This document shows, one piece after another, positions 8,145-18,508 of a DNA stretch of 64,000 nucleotides. The translations under genes were made by a program, and so were the position numbers. The number at the start of each line of letters is the position of its first letter. The first letter of the stretch is position 1. Below the pieces are notes generated by a model, which saw only the letters and a list, made by a program, of their open reading frames with translations, made no database searches and was not told the origin of the DNA. This DNA is from Bifidobacterium catenulatum subsp. kashiwanohense JCM 15439 = DSM 21854 (GTDB lineage Bacteria; Actinomycetota; Actinomycetes; Actinomycetales; Bifidobacteriaceae), in assembly GCF_001042615.1 (NCBI RefSeq), contig NZ_AP012327.1, positions 2,170,001-2,234,000 on the forward strand, read 5' to 3'.

Positions 8145-11100
8145 ATGGCAAACAGCAATCGTGTTGAGCACGCAGCCGAGACGTGGCTGACCGACGCGAC
8201 TGTGTTCGAGGTCAACCGTACGCCGGCCCATTCCAACCACAAGTGGTTCACGCGTGATCCGCAGAGTGGTGAGTACTCCGATCTCACGCAAAGCCTTGAC
8301 GGAGAATGGCGCGTCGAAATCGTACAGGCTTCCGACATCGACTTCAGCGAAGAGCCATTCGTTGCTGAGAACTTCGATGATTCCGCTTTCTGCCGCGCCC
8401 AGGTTCCGGGCCATCTGCAGATGGCGGGTCTGCTGAAGAACAAGTATGTGAATATCCAGTATCCGTGGGACGGCCACGAGAATCCGCTGGAGCCGAATGT
8501 TCCGGAAAACAATCACGTGGCGCTCTACCGCAGGAAGTTCGTTGTGTCCAAGCGTCTTGCGGATACCAAGGAGTCCGGAGGAAGCGTCTCCATCGTCTTC
8601 CATGGAATGGCAACCGCGATCTACGTATGGGTCAACGGCCTGTTCGCAGGTTACGGCGAGGACGGCTTCACTCCCAACGAGTTTGATATCACCGACCTGC
8701 TGCATGACGGAGAGAACGTCGTAGCGGTCGCTTGCTACGAGTATTCCAGCGCATCCTGGCTTGAAGACCAGGACTTCTGGCGCCTGCACGGTCTGTTCCG
8801 CTCCGTCGAACTGACGGCGCAGCCCCACGTTCATGTCGAGAACATGCAACTCGAAGCCGATTGGGACGCCGAGTCCGGCACCGCCTCTCTTGACGCCGCA
8901 TTGTCCGTGCGCAACGCCTCCGATGCCGCTACCATCTCGGCCACGTTGAAGGATTCCGAAGGCAACGTGGTATGGGAGGCCTCGACCAACGCCGACGCCA
9001 ATACCACGTTCGCAAGCGGTTCTTTGCAGGACCTCAAGCCGTGGAGTGCCGAAAGCCCGTCTCTGTACGAACTTGAAGTCAACGTCATCGACCAGGCCGG
9101 CAACATTGTCGAAACCGTCGTTCAGAAGGTCGGCTTCCGTCGTTTCCGCATCGAAAACGGCATCATGACCCTTAACGGCAAGCGCATCGTGTTCAAGGGC
9201 GCGGACCGTCACGAGTTCGACGCCAAGCGCGGCCGTTCCATCACCGAGCAGGACATGATCGATGATGTGATTTTCTGCAAGCGCCACAATATCAACGCCA
9301 TCCGCACCTCGCACTATCCGAACCAGGAGCGTTGGTACGATCTGTGCGATGAGTACGGCATCTACCTGATCGATGAGACCAATCTCGAAACCCATGGCAG
9401 CTGGTGCCTGCCCGGCGACGTGGTCACCGCCGAAACCGCGGTTCCAGGAAGCAAGGCACATTGGGAAGGTGCCTGCGTCGACCGTGTCAACAGCATGATG
9501 CGCCGCGACTACAACCACCCGAGCGTGGTCATTTGGTCTCTCGGCAACGAGTCCTACACCGGCGATGTGTTCCGCGCCATGTACAAGCACGTGCACGACA
9601 TCGATCCGAACCGCCCCGTGCACTACGAGGGTGTGACGAAGAACCGCGACTACGACGATGTGACCGACATCGAAACCCGCATGTACGCGCATGCCGATGC
9701 GGTTGAGGAATATCTCAAGAACGATCCGCAGAAGCCGTACATCTCCTGCGAGTACATGCACGCAATGGGCAACTCGGTCGGCAATCTGGACGAATACACG
9801 GCACTGGAGCGTTACCCGCACTATCAGGGCGGCTTCATCTGGGACTTCATCGACCAGGCGATCTATGCCACCCAGCCGGATGGCTCCACCCGTCTATGCT
9901 ATGGCGGAGACTTCGGCGACCGTCCGAGCGATTACGAGTTCTCCGGCAACGGACTGGTCTTCGCCGACCGTACTCCCGCGCCGAAGGCCCAGGAAGTCAA
10001 GCAGCTGTACTCCAACGTCCATATCGACGTGACCGATCGTTCGGTGTCCATCAAGAACGACAATCTGTTCATCTCGACCGGCGGATACCAGTTCGTGCTG
10101 CGCATCCTCGCTGACGGAGAGCCGGTATGGCAGTCCGAGCGTCGCTTCGACGTACCCGCCGATTCAGCATGCACGTTCGATGTCGAATGGCCGGTGGATC
10201 TCTACCGCGCCAATGCCGATGAGCTGGTGCTTGAAGTGTCCCAGCGCCTCGCTGAGGCGACCGATTGGGCTCCTGCCGGGTACGAACTCGCCTTCGGCCA
10301 GACTATTGTGGCCGGAACGAAGGCAGCCGAAGACGCGGCCCTGCCTGCGGACGGCATCGTCACTGTTGGTCGTTGGAATGCGGGTGTTCAGGGTTCCGGA
10401 CGAGAGATTCTTCTTTCTCGCACCCAGGGCGGCTTGGTCTCCTACACGTTCGACGGTCACGAATTCGTGCTGCGTCGCCCGGCGATCACCACATTCCGCG
10501 CGCTGACGGACAACGATCGTGGCGCCGGCCATGGATTCGAGCGAGCCCAGTGGATGACGGCCGGCCGTTACGCCCGTTGCGTGGACAATGTCATCGAACA
10601 GGTCGATGAAGACACGCTCAAGGCCGTATACACGTATGAGCTTGCCACGCCACAGTGCACCAAGGTCACCGTCGGATACACCGCCGATACCACTGGCCGT
10701 CTGAACCTGCATGTGGAATATCCGGGCGAGTCCGGCGAGCTACCCACCATTCCTGCGTTTGGCATCGAATGGACTCTGCCGGTCCAGTATTCGAACCTGA
10801 GGTTCTTCGGTGCTGGTCCCGAGGAAACGTACCAGGATCGCAAGCACGCCAAGCTGGGCGTGTGGAGCACCGATGCGTTCAAGGATCACGCTCCGTATCT
10901 CATGCCGCAGGAGACGGGCAACCACGAGGAGGTCCGTTGGGCGGAGATCACCGATGAAAATGGACACGGTCTGCGAGTCAGCCGCGCGAACGGTGCCGCA
11001 CCGTTCGCTGTGAGCCTGCAGCCGTATTCCAGCTTCATGATCGAAGAAGCCCAGCACCAAGACGAGTTGCCGGCTCCGAAGCACATGTTCCTCCGCGTGC

Positions 11101-11216
11101 TCGCCGCACAGATGGGTGTCGGAGGCGACGATTCCTGGATGTCGCCGGTTCACTCCCAGTATCACATCCCCGCCGATCAGCCGATCAGCCTCGATGTCGA
11201 TCTCGAACTGATCTGA
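8145..11216 (+). CDS. lacZ: Beta-galactosidase (GH2, LacZ type)
   Basis: A 1023-residue cytoplasmic beta-galactosidase, the usual length for the LacZ group. Domains in order: sugar-binding jelly roll (about 1-210), immunoglobulin-like domain, TIM barrel (about 325-620), second immunoglobulin-like domain, and the C-terminal beta-sandwich (Bgal_small_N) from about 740. The acid/base Glu is E469 in WSLGNES and the nucleophile Glu is E536 in ISCEYMHAMGNS. The start has AGAAAGCAGGA upstream. It cleaves lactose imported by LacS, including lactose left after fucosidase trimming of fucosyllactose in the neighbouring operon. Confidence 0.96.
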   Translation: MANSNRVEHAAETWLTDATVFEVNRTPAHSNHKWFTRDPQSGEYSDLTQSLDGEWRVEIVQASDIDFSEEPFVAENFDDSAFCRAQVPGHLQMAGLLKNKYVNIQYPWDGHENPLEPNVPENNHVALYRRKFVVSKRLADTKESGGSVSIVFHGMATAIYVWVNGLFAGYGEDGFTPNEFDITDLLHDGENVVAVACYEYSSASWLEDQDFWRLHGLFRSVELTAQPHVHVENMQLEADWDAESGTASLDAALSVRNASDAATISATLKDSEGNVVWEASTNADANTTFASGSLQDLKPWSAESPSLYELEVNVIDQAGNIVETVVQKVGFRRFRIENGIMTLNGKRIVFKGADRHEFDAKRGRSITEQDMIDDVIFCKRHNINAIRTSHYPNQERWYDLCDEYGIYLIDETNLETHGSWCLPGDVVTAETAVPGSKAHWEGACVDRVNSMMRRDYNHPSVVIWSLGNESYTGDVFRAMYKHVHDIDPNRPVHYEGVTKNRDYDDVTDIETRMYAHADAVEEYLKNDPQKPYISCEYMHAMGNSVGNLDEYTALERYPHYQGGFIWDFIDQAIYATQPDGSTRLCYGGDFGDRPSDYEFSGNGLVFADRTPAPKAQEVKQLYSNVHIDVTDRSVSIKNDNLFISTGGYQFVLRILADGEPVWQSERRFDVPADSACTFDVEWPVDLYRANADELVLEVSQRLAEATDWAPAGYELAFGQTIVAGTKAAEDAALPADGIVTVGRWNAGVQGSGREILLSRTQGGLVSYTFDGHEFVLRRPAITTFRALTDNDRGAGHGFERAQWMTAGRYARCVDNVIEQVDEDTLKAVYTYELATPQCTKVTVGYTADTTGRLNLHVEYPGESGELPTIPAFGIEWTLPVQYSNLRFFGAGPEETYQDRKHAKLGVWSTDAFKDHAPYLMPQETGNHEEVRWAEITDENGHGLRVSRANGAAPFAVSLQPYSSFMIEEAQHQDELPAPKHMFLRVLAAQMGVGGDDSWMSPVHSQYHIPADQPISLDVDLELI

Positions 11217-11230
11217 CGATCGGATAGCGT

Positions 11231-11264
11231 GTCCCTCCTCTACTCCTTCCTGTGGAGGAGGGAC
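11231..11264 (+). terminator. Terminator of lacZ
   Basis: The 10-bp arms GTCCCTCCTC and GAGGAGGGAC enclose a 14-base loop, starting 14 bases after the lacZ stop. No long T-run follows. Confidence 0.7.
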
Positions 11265-11270
11265 GGCATA

Positions 11271-11541
<271 letters not shown>

Positions 11542-11608
11542 TAACAAGTTTATCATGTTTCGCCTTAGAAATTCATTGGAAAATGGCGAAATCTCCTTTC
11601 CCATCAAA

Positions 11609-11658
11609 AAATGTTGCGGACCGTCCTCCCCTATTAGGAAAGACGGTCCGCAACATTT
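11609..11658 (-). terminator. Strong terminator of the fucosyl-glycan operon
   Basis: A hairpin with perfect 17-bp arms (AATGTTGCGGACCGTC core) around a 16-base loop, 23 bases beyond the GH95 stop. On the minus strand it is followed by a six-T run. It closes the long fucose operon. Confidence 0.9.
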
Positions 11659-11681
11659 CGTAACGGATATAACGCAGTACG

Positions 11682-14033
11682 TTAACGCCGAATGGTTCCC
11701 TTGAATGGCTTATTCGGAGACAGTGCGACACGTCCCATATCAGTCCCTAGAACGTTCAGCGTAATCTCCGTGGGCTTCGAACAGCGCAACGCATATTCCA
11801 CTGCCTGATCCGTCCATGTCGCATCCACTTGGATTCCACCTCTTGCACGGAGTGCATGGAAGCTCCCCTCATGCCAATCCTCCGGCAGGGCCGGAAGAAC
11901 GCGAATCCAGCCATCGTGGCTTTGGACAAGCATCTCCGATAGGGCCGCCGGGAATCCAAGGTTCCCGTCGATCTGGAACGGCGGGTGGGCGCAGAATCCG
12001 CTGTCGTACACGCCTCCGCCCAGCAGATTGGTTTCAGCGTTCGCATCCACCGGCCGCAGGAACATGCCTATGATTCGCTTGGCGTGCTCCGCATCACGCA
12101 GACGCGCCCACATGATCATGCGCCATACGATGCTCCAGCCGGAACCATCATCGCCACGCACTTCGAGGGATTTCCTAGCGGCTTCCTCCAGATGCGGGGT
12201 CTTAGACGTGATACCTGCACCAGGATGCAGTTCGTAAAGGTGGGACAGATGACGGTGCTGCGGATCGGATTCGATGAATTCGTCGTTCCATTCGAGGATT
12301 CTTCCATCAGCTCCCAATCGCGTTTCAGCCAGTTGGGAACGGACGGATTCCGCTTCCCGGACCAGAGCACTGTCCTCTTCGTCAAGGTTTTCCAAATCGT
12401 AAGAAGCCTGAATTAGATCATCAAGCAGATTACGCACGATGGCCGTGGCATTCTCACTGCTTTGCGCAACGGATACCGGTTCTCCGTTCACCAAGAAACA
12501 GTTCTCCGGTGATGTTGCAGGAGACGGGGCCAGTCCATGCTCCGTCTCCGATAGGAAATCCATGCAGAATCGCGCGTTGTCCCGCATAATCGGCCAGATG
12601 CGGGACAGATACGATGTATCCTGGTTGAACAGATATTCATCGAACAGGTTCCGGCACATCCATGCCTGGCCGAATGGCCAGAACGACCACATCGGATCGC
12701 CGTTCGCAGGAAGGGCCCTACGCCAGAGATCGACATTATGGAAGACCGCCGATCCTCGGCAGCCGAGAATCCTGTCAGCAGCGTCGTGCCCCGGCACTAG
12801 CAGCTCCTCATTCATGGAGACGAGCGGCTCGATAAGTTCTTGGAGGGCGCATGGGCCCGTCATCCAATAGTTCATTTCGACGTTGATGTTCGTCGTGTAG
12901 GCGCTGTACCAGTTCGGGAAATCCTTATGGTTCCAAATCCCCTGCAGATTCGCAGGTTGGGTGTGTGGCCTGGACGAGGAAATAAGCAGATACCGGCCGA
13001 AATCAAACATCGCTTCCGCTAGCATCTCCAGACGATGCGGTTCTTTTTTCTCATCCGAGCGAAGGATCGCCGAGAACGGTAGTTCCGTATCGTCATCATG
13101 GGCTGAACCGAGATGGATAGCCACCCTGTCGAAATATTTGCGGTAGTCCTCGATGTGGCGGTCGAGCATGGTCTGCAGATCAGTCGACCACTCGTCGATG
13201 GTTTTCTCCAAATGGTCGGCGACAACCGTCATGCTTCGTTCCGGCTGCTGGTCGCTTCCCTTGAATCCGCTCATACTGCGGAAGCGGAGCGATAATCCGG
13301 TGATGTTCGAGCATTGCAGACTGTTGTCGCCCACATTGATGTCGCCACCGGTGACGGTAAGGGAGAACGCACCGGCGTACGCCATTCCAGTTCCATCCTG
13401 CTCATCTTCCCAAGGATTTTCGGAAGGATGAGGCAGGAGTCCGATATTGAGTCCAGGCATCCGACCCATGACGATAAGGGTGGCCCGATGGCCGTCGGAT
13501 ACCGTTTCCAACGAGGCGCGCGATTGTTTGAGGAAAGTGCCGGCGACACTGATATTCACATCAACCGGCGCATCCGATGACATCCTGTAGACCAACAGGT
13601 CATCAGGCTCGCTGCACCATGCGTCGATATGAACGTTGGCATCACCCATCTGGAATGTTTCACCGGCGAGTGCCCTTGCAAGATCCAGTTGGCGTTTCAT
13701 GCTCTCACGTCCGCCTGCAGGGGTCGAGTACTGAATACGGGCCGTTCCGAATGGCTCGTAAATCTGTTCGTCCTTTTCCTGCAGTGTGGCTTCCTTGATG
13801 ATTCGCGTGGCGGCGGTGTAATCGTCATGCAACGACGCCTGACGTGCCTTGGCCACAATCTCCGGCGTCACCGGCGAGGTTTCCGCATGTGGATATCCAG
13901 ACCAAAGGGTGTCGTCGTTGAGATACAGCACGTCGGTTTCCGGTTCGGAGCACAGGACCGCTCCCATGCGTCCATTGCCGAGTGGGATGCCTTCTTCCCA
14001 GCACGAAGAGATTCCATCGAATGTGAGTTTCAT
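11682..14033 (-). CDS. GH95 alpha-L-fucosidase (1,2-specific type)
   Basis: A 783-residue protein matching the core of GH95 1,2-alpha-L-fucosidases of the AfcA type. The N-terminal beta domain starts at once (MKLTFDGISSCWEEGIPLGNGRMG), followed by the (alpha/alpha)6 barrel and a C-terminal beta domain. The residues that correspond to the known AfcA catalytic set are visible: N382 and N384 in TNINVEMNYW, the acid E510 in SPEN, and D689 in QIDGNLG. There is no signal peptide or cell-wall anchor, unlike extracellular AfcA, so it acts on imported 2'-fucosyllactose-like glycans. It is the last gene of the operon. The GH29 stop codon sits in its AAGGCGG ribosome site. Confidence 0.95.
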   Translation of the reverse strand: MKLTFDGISSCWEEGIPLGNGRMGAVLCSEPETDVLYLNDDTLWSGYPHAETSPVTPEIVAKARQASLHDDYTAATRIIKEATLQEKDEQIYEPFGTARIQYSTPAGGRESMKRQLDLARALAGETFQMGDANVHIDAWCSEPDDLLVYRMSSDAPVDVNISVAGTFLKQSRASLETVSDGHRATLIVMGRMPGLNIGLLPHPSENPWEDEQDGTGMAYAGAFSLTVTGGDINVGDNSLQCSNITGLSLRFRSMSGFKGSDQQPERSMTVVADHLEKTIDEWSTDLQTMLDRHIEDYRKYFDRVAIHLGSAHDDDTELPFSAILRSDEKKEPHRLEMLAEAMFDFGRYLLISSSRPHTQPANLQGIWNHKDFPNWYSAYTTNINVEMNYWMTGPCALQELIEPLVSMNEELLVPGHDAADRILGCRGSAVFHNVDLWRRALPANGDPMWSFWPFGQAWMCRNLFDEYLFNQDTSYLSRIWPIMRDNARFCMDFLSETEHGLAPSPATSPENCFLVNGEPVSVAQSSENATAIVRNLLDDLIQASYDLENLDEEDSALVREAESVRSQLAETRLGADGRILEWNDEFIESDPQHRHLSHLYELHPGAGITSKTPHLEEAARKSLEVRGDDGSGWSIVWRMIMWARLRDAEHAKRIIGMFLRPVDANAETNLLGGGVYDSGFCAHPPFQIDGNLGFPAALSEMLVQSHDGWIRVLPALPEDWHEGSFHALRARGGIQVDATWTDQAVEYALRCSKPTEITLNVLGTDMGRVALSPNKPFKGTIRR

Positions 14034-14047
14034 GGTGACGTACCGCC

Positions 14048-15484
14048 TTATATCCGCACCACAGCCGCACGGCTGATCATTGGCGTGAACCTTGAATCAT
14101 CCACATGAAGGGTAACCGAAGATACTTCGACATCGTCGAAGCGGAGTATCCTGCGGTATCCCACTGTGCCGAACTGGCCGAGTACACACTCAGTGCCGTC
14201 AGATAGCACACCAGTAACGCGCATATGTTCGATGCGCTGCCCACACTCTATGGCCTCTTCGACTACAACGGCATTGATCGTCGTCAGTTGCGGGAAAGTG
14301 AGCGTGATGGCAGGGGCCACGTCATCGATGCTAGGAGACCAATACGTGTCTTGATTCCCATCGATAAGTCGCATTGCAGCTTCGTTCGCGCTACTGGTCT
14401 TGACTTCGCAACAAGACGAAGCCAATGCTTTGCGGAATTCATTGATACGGCTTCCCAACCCCTTGAGTGACTCCACATCCGGTTCTGCGAACAGTCCTTC
14501 TGGAGACGGAGGAATATTGAGCAGAAGCGACGAATTGCCGCCGACTGCGGAAAGCCAGAGGTCAAAAAGCTGATCTGCGGTCATGACCTTGTCGTCTTCA
14601 TACTTGTGGTAAAACCATCCAGGGCGAATGGAGGTATCGACCTCAGCTGGATACCAACAGATGTCATCCCCGTATCCGGAAACTGCCTCACGGCTTCCAA
14701 GGTCGTCATCTTGAGAGCGGACCGTGGAGGCAAAGGATGCATCGTCCTCCTGCTGTGAATTTTCCATAGTCAGCTCCGCCGAACGCAGGCGACGAGGCAC
14801 GACACTCCATTCGTTGTCACGTACATGTCCGGCTTCATTTCCAGCCCAACGAACGTCGGGACCGCATACGGATATCACCGCATTGGGTTGAAGTGAGCGA
14901 ATGACGTTGTAGTAACGATCCCAGTCGTAATACTGAGTCTTGCCGTTCTTGCCCTCACCATTGGCACCATCCAGCCATACGGAGAAAATCGGTCCGTATT
15001 GGGTGAGCAACTCAGTCAATTGTCCGACGTAGAAATCGTCATATGACTTGCCTTTGCCATAGGAGTCTTCGGTCCGATCCCACGGAGACAGGTATACGCC
15101 GAACTTTAGTCCATGACGTCTGGCTGACTCACTGACCTCACGAACGAGATCCCCTTTCCCGCCCCTCCATGGCGAGGCGGCAATGGTATGCTGCGTGTAA
15201 CGCGATGGCCACAGGCAGAATCCATCATGGTGCTTGCACGTCAAGATGACACCAGTCATTCCACCAGCTACCAGCGCATCCATCCACTGTTCCACATCTA
15301 CATTCTGTGGATTGAACAGCGCCGGATCCTCATGTCCAAGACCCCATTCTCTGTCTGTCATGGTGTTCATGCCGAAGTGTATGAAGGCATACATCTCCAT
15401 ACGCTGCCAGACGAGTTGCCGCGACGAGGGACGTACGTTTGCGAGGTAATTCAAGTTGATACCATCATTTGTTGGATTGCTCAT
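14048..15484 (-). CDS. GH29 alpha-L-fucosidase
   Basis: A 478-residue intracellular GH29 enzyme, expected to remove alpha-1,3/1,4-linked fucose and so complement the GH95 enzyme. The barrel begins at residue 30 or so (FIHFGMNTMTDREWG). The nucleophile is D172 in FSVWLDGANG. The C-terminal 120 residues resemble an F5/8-type carbohydrate-binding module. I chose ATG at 15484 because AGGAG lies five bases upstream. The longer open frame to 15646 overlaps the mutarotase gene. Family assignment is firm; the linkage preference is inferred from the shorter B-type layout. Confidence 0.93.
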   Translation of the reverse strand: MSNPTNDGINLNYLANVRPSSRQLVWQRMEMYAFIHFGMNTMTDREWGLGHEDPALFNPQNVDVEQWMDALVAGGMTGVILTCKHHDGFCLWPSRYTQHTIAASPWRGGKGDLVREVSESARRHGLKFGVYLSPWDRTEDSYGKGKSYDDFYVGQLTELLTQYGPIFSVWLDGANGEGKNGKTQYYDWDRYYNVIRSLQPNAVISVCGPDVRWAGNEAGHVRDNEWSVVPRRLRSAELTMENSQQEDDASFASTVRSQDDDLGSREAVSGYGDDICWYPAEVDTSIRPGWFYHKYEDDKVMTADQLFDLWLSAVGGNSSLLLNIPPSPEGLFAEPDVESLKGLGSRINEFRKALASSCCEVKTSSANEAAMRLIDGNQDTYWSPSIDDVAPAITLTFPQLTTINAVVVEEAIECGQRIEHMRVTGVLSDGTECVLGQFGTVGYRRILRFDDVEVSSVTLHVDDSRFTPMISRAAVVRI

Positions 15485-15503
15485 TTTTGCTCCTACACAG
15501 GAA

Positions 15504-15941
15504 TTAACGGATAACGCCTTTTCTGATAATGATGTTCGCATACTGTGACTGCTCACCTGTTGCAACGATGCAGTAGGCTTTTTCGGCCTCATCATAAAAG
15601 GCGAACCGTTCCAGCATGCCAATAGCCGTTTGCCTGTCAGGCTCATGCTTGGCGATTACCCGACGATACCGATCCCATATCGGGGTGTCGACGGCGTCTC
15701 CAGGAACCTTATCCATCAAAAACACCGGATGCTCCGTATATTGATCCAACGGTATAAGCTGCATCACTGCATCGAGAAGTGGTTCGATGGGCTGACCGTC
15801 GTATCTGATCACATGGGAATGAACCCCCAATGACTCAGCGGGAAAGTGGGCGTCCGCGAGAACTATAGTATCGCCATGGCCCATTTCACTGAGAATCTTC
15901 AATAAATCGGGCTGTATGATCGACGGTATCCCTTTCAGCAT
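15504..15941 (-). CDS. fucU: L-fucose mutarotase
   Basis: A 145-residue RbsD/FucU family protein that interconverts the alpha and beta anomers of L-fucose, speeding use of the sugar released by the fucosidases. The opening MLKGIPSIIQPDLLKILSEMGHGD with its catalytic His, then VLADAHFP, is characteristic. A ribosome site AGGAG lies five bases upstream. It sits between the aldolase and the GH29 gene with short gaps, so it is co-transcribed. Confidence 0.94.
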   Translation of the reverse strand: MLKGIPSIIQPDLLKILSEMGHGDTIVLADAHFPAESLGVHSHVIRYDGQPIEPLLDAVMQLIPLDQYTEHPVFLMDKVPGDAVDTPIWDRYRRVIAKHEPDRQTAIGMLERFAFYDEAEKAYCIVATGEQSQYANIIIRKGVIR

Positions 15942-15976
15942 AGCTGCTCCTGCTTGTCTTCAGACTTATTTGATTG

Positions 15977-16873
15977 TTACTTGCCGAGAATGCTCTGGAT
16001 ATTGCGGTACTGTTCGTCGGTCAGCTGCACGGCGGGTTCATGGATGGACGTGTCGATTGGCAATCCCTTCGCCTTGACCGCGCCCTTGATGGCGCTGATG
16101 AACAGGTCGGCAGTATCGTACAGGCGCATCAGATAGGAAATGCGTTCAGCCGATTTGATGGCCGTGGCGTAATCACCGGACTGCCATGCATGATGCAGGC
16201 TGACGAAAGTCTCCGGCTCCACATTGGTCAATCCGCACAGCACGCCATTGCCTCCACTGATTCGGTTGACGGTGTAGTACTCGTCGAATCCGGACAGCAC
16301 GCTGAACGATGGATTCACCTTACGAACGGCAGCGATGACCTTCCTGGTGTGGCTGATGGTGTCGACGGTGTCTTTGATGCCGATGATGTTCTGGTTCTCC
16401 GCTGCGAGATCCGCCACCAGCTCAGGGGTGAGGTCGTTGCCCGTCCTGGCTGGGAAGTTGTAAAGAATGACCGGCAACGTCGTTGCTTTGGCCACCGCAG
16501 AGAAGTAGCGCTTCGCGCAATCCGGGGATGGTCCGAAATAGTACGGGGATACTGCAACCAATGCATCGGCTCCGGCTGCTTCGCTTTCCGCCGCCAATGT
16601 TCTCACATTGTCTAGGTTGGTGTCTCCCACGCCGACGAGCACCTTCATGCGTCCGGCGACTTTCGAGACGGCGAAACGCACCGCTTCCGCCTTCGCCTTG
16701 ACGTCGATGGCGTAGAATTCTCCGATGCTGCCGAACAGCAGCACACCGTCGATGCCCGCGTCGATGAGATGGTCAAGGTGCTTGCCCCAATTATCGTAGT
16801 CAATGGTCCCATCCGCGTTCGTGATGGTGATGGAGGGGCAGAACACGCCTTCGAATTGGGCGTTGCAAGTCAT
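15977..16873 (-). CDS. DapA-family aldolase, likely 2-keto-3-deoxy-L-fuconate aldolase
   Basis: A 298-residue class I aldolase of the dihydrodipicolinate synthase/N-acetylneuraminate lyase family. GVLLFGSIGEF near residue 45 is the family motif, the conserved Tyr is in VILYNFPARTG, and the Schiff-base Lys is in IIGIKDT. In this operon its expected job is to split 2-keto-3-deoxy-L-fuconate into pyruvate and L-lactaldehyde, the last step of the bifidobacterial fucose route. The start ATG overlaps the lactonase stop (ATGA), with AAAGGA upstream. Function is inferred from context; the family is certain. Confidence 0.9.
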   Translation of the reverse strand: MTCNAQFEGVFCPSITITNADGTIDYDNWGKHLDHLIDAGIDGVLLFGSIGEFYAIDVKAKAEAVRFAVSKVAGRMKVLVGVGDTNLDNVRTLAAESEAAGADALVAVSPYYFGPSPDCAKRYFSAVAKATTLPVILYNFPARTGNDLTPELVADLAAENQNIIGIKDTVDTISHTRKVIAAVRKVNPSFSVLSGFDEYYTVNRISGGNGVLCGLTNVEPETFVSLHHAWQSGDYATAIKSAERISYLMRLYDTADLFISAIKGAVKAKGLPIDTSIHEPAVQLTDEQYRNIQSILGK

Positions 16874-17691
16874 GATTTTTTCCTTTCGACGATATGGTAG
16901 GCGTTCCGCGCGTTATTGAGGAAGAAGTCGTCGTTTCCCGCGAAACGGTTGAGCAGGATTGACAGATGACTGTCGAAATCGGCATATAAACCAACGACAG
17001 GCCAATTCGACGCGTACAGCAACCTCTTGTTCGAGAACGCGGCTTGTGCGAGATCGAGCAGGGTTGAGACGAATCGTAGGTCATCGGTGGGATACCCCGA
17101 TACCTTGACGTACACGTTTGGCAGCTCTCCGAGCCTATGCAGGGCATCGGATGAGGATTCGAGATTATGAAGATCGGATATGTTGCCCATATGGTCAACG
17201 ATGACGGTCGCTTCGGGCACCTGCTCACAAGCCTGAGCTAAATCGCCAAGCTCATCCACTCTTACGCATGCGTCGAATGGCATGTTCTTATCGGCCATAA
17301 GCTGCAAACCGCGGATGAAGTCATTTTGCAGGCACCGGAACCGCGGCGATGTCGGCGTATGCAATGGCTCACGAACGCCATGCGCGTACAGCGGCACGCG
17401 CATGGCCGGTCCGACAGTGGACCGCATAGATGTTGCCAACAGCAGAGGATCATGGTTTTCGGACAGCAGCCGATCTTCCAATGACGTATCTTCCGTGTCG
17501 ACTTCCACATACACACCGCCGATGAAATTGACCGCAGCGTCTGGGTGGTGCTCATTGTATGAGGCATAGGCGCGTTTGAGGCAGTCCATGTCGTAACGGC
17601 GGGTGATGGACCCATCCGTACCGTCGAGCCATGAAAGCGGTTGGACGGATGGGTCCCAGATATGGAAATGCGAGTCGATGATCCTCTGCAT
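16870..17691 (-). CDS. Amidohydrolase-family L-fuconolactone hydrolase
   Basis: A 273-residue amidohydrolase-2 (cog3618-like) protein. The opening IIDSHFHIWDPSVQPLSWL gives the HxH metal motif, then VNFIGGVYVEVD, VDHMGN, and LLYASNWPVVGLY with the final metal Asp/Asn region. Such enzymes open L-fucono-1,5-lactone to L-fuconate. It sits between the sugar dehydrogenase and the aldolase, exactly where the pathway needs it. A ribosome site AGGA lies upstream. The reaction is assigned from family plus position. Confidence 0.88.
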   Translation of the reverse strand: MQRIIDSHFHIWDPSVQPLSWLDGTDGSITRRYDMDCLKRAYASYNEHHPDAAVNFIGGVYVEVDTEDTSLEDRLLSENHDPLLLATSMRSTVGPAMRVPLYAHGVREPLHTPTSPRFRCLQNDFIRGLQLMADKNMPFDACVRVDELGDLAQACEQVPEATVIVDHMGNISDLHNLESSSDALHRLGELPNVYVKVSGYPTDDLRFVSTLLDLAQAAFSNKRLLYASNWPVVGLYADFDSHLSILLNRFAGNDDFFLNNARNAYHIVERKKS

Positions 17692-17701
17692 GTCGTGCGT
17701 C

Positions 17702-18493
17702 CTAGTCGAGTGCCCTATCGAGGTGGACGTATCCGCCGTCGGGGAAGACCCATTGTCCGGTGGTGTGCGAGGACCTGTCGGACAGAAGGAAAACCACGGT
17801 GTCCGCGATTTCCGAAGTCTCGGTCATACGGTGACCGAGAGGAATCCTGTCGGTGATCTTCGCCAACTGCTCACGCTGCGCCTGCTCGTCGCCGAACGTC
17901 TTGATCCATTGCGCGTACAGCGGTGTCCACGCTTCGGCCACGACAACGGCATTGACTCGAACCTCGTCCGGGGCGAGGGCAGCGGCCCACTCGCGGGTCA
18001 GGCCCAGAATCGCGCCTTTTGCCGCAGCGTAGGCGCTAGTCTTGCCCTGACCGGTCAATGCGGTCTTGGAACCGATATTGACCACTGAGCCCTTGCTGGC
18101 CTTGAGCGCTGGCACGCACTGATGAACCAGCTCGTAATAGTGGGTCAGGTTGCCGTGAAGAGACTCCTCGAACTGACGCCATGACGTGGTCTCGAGCGCG
18201 AGATTGTCGTTTCTTCCGGCATTGTTGACCACACCATCGATATGGCCGTATTTCTTCATGACCGATTCAACAATGGGGGCGATCTCGTCGGTGTTGTTTA
18301 GGTCAATCAGATAGGTGTCATACGAATCGGTGATCTGTTCGATATCCTGTCGGAATTCGTCGTCGGCACCATCCGAACGATTCAGCACCACCGGAATGGC
18401 GCCTTCTTCGGCCAGCCGCAGCGTTATGCCCTTGCCGATGCCTTTGAATCCTCCGGTGACAATAATCACCTTGTTCTTAAGATGCAGGTCCAT
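17702..18493 (-). CDS. Short-chain dehydrogenase, likely L-fucose dehydrogenase
   Basis: A 263-residue classical SDR. The cofactor loop is TGGFKGIGKG near residue 15, NNAGRND is in the centre, and the catalytic Ser-Tyr-Lys set is visible as VNIGSKTALTGQGKTSAYAAAKG. It should oxidise L-fucose to L-fuconolactone with NAD(P)+. AAGGA precedes the start, and its stop lies 10 bases before the lactonase start. The residue at the tip of the second beta strand (VVLNRSDG) hints at NADP use, but this is weak evidence. Confidence 0.9.
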   Translation of the reverse strand: MDLHLKNKVIIVTGGFKGIGKGITLRLAEEGAIPVVLNRSDGADDEFRQDIEQITDSYDTYLIDLNNTDEIAPIVESVMKKYGHIDGVVNNAGRNDNLALETTSWRQFEESLHGNLTHYYELVHQCVPALKASKGSVVNIGSKTALTGQGKTSAYAAAKGAILGLTREWAAALAPDEVRVNAVVVAEAWTPLYAQWIKTFGDEQAQREQLAKITDRIPLGHRMTETSEIADTVVFLLSDRSSHTTGQWVFPDGGYVHLDRALD

Positions 18494-18508
18494 CTCAGGT
18501 CCTTCCGA

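Noticed and set aside
8109-9821. A 570-residue minus-strand open frame
   Set aside because: Antisense of lacZ with Val/Ala/Arg bias; no family resemblance.
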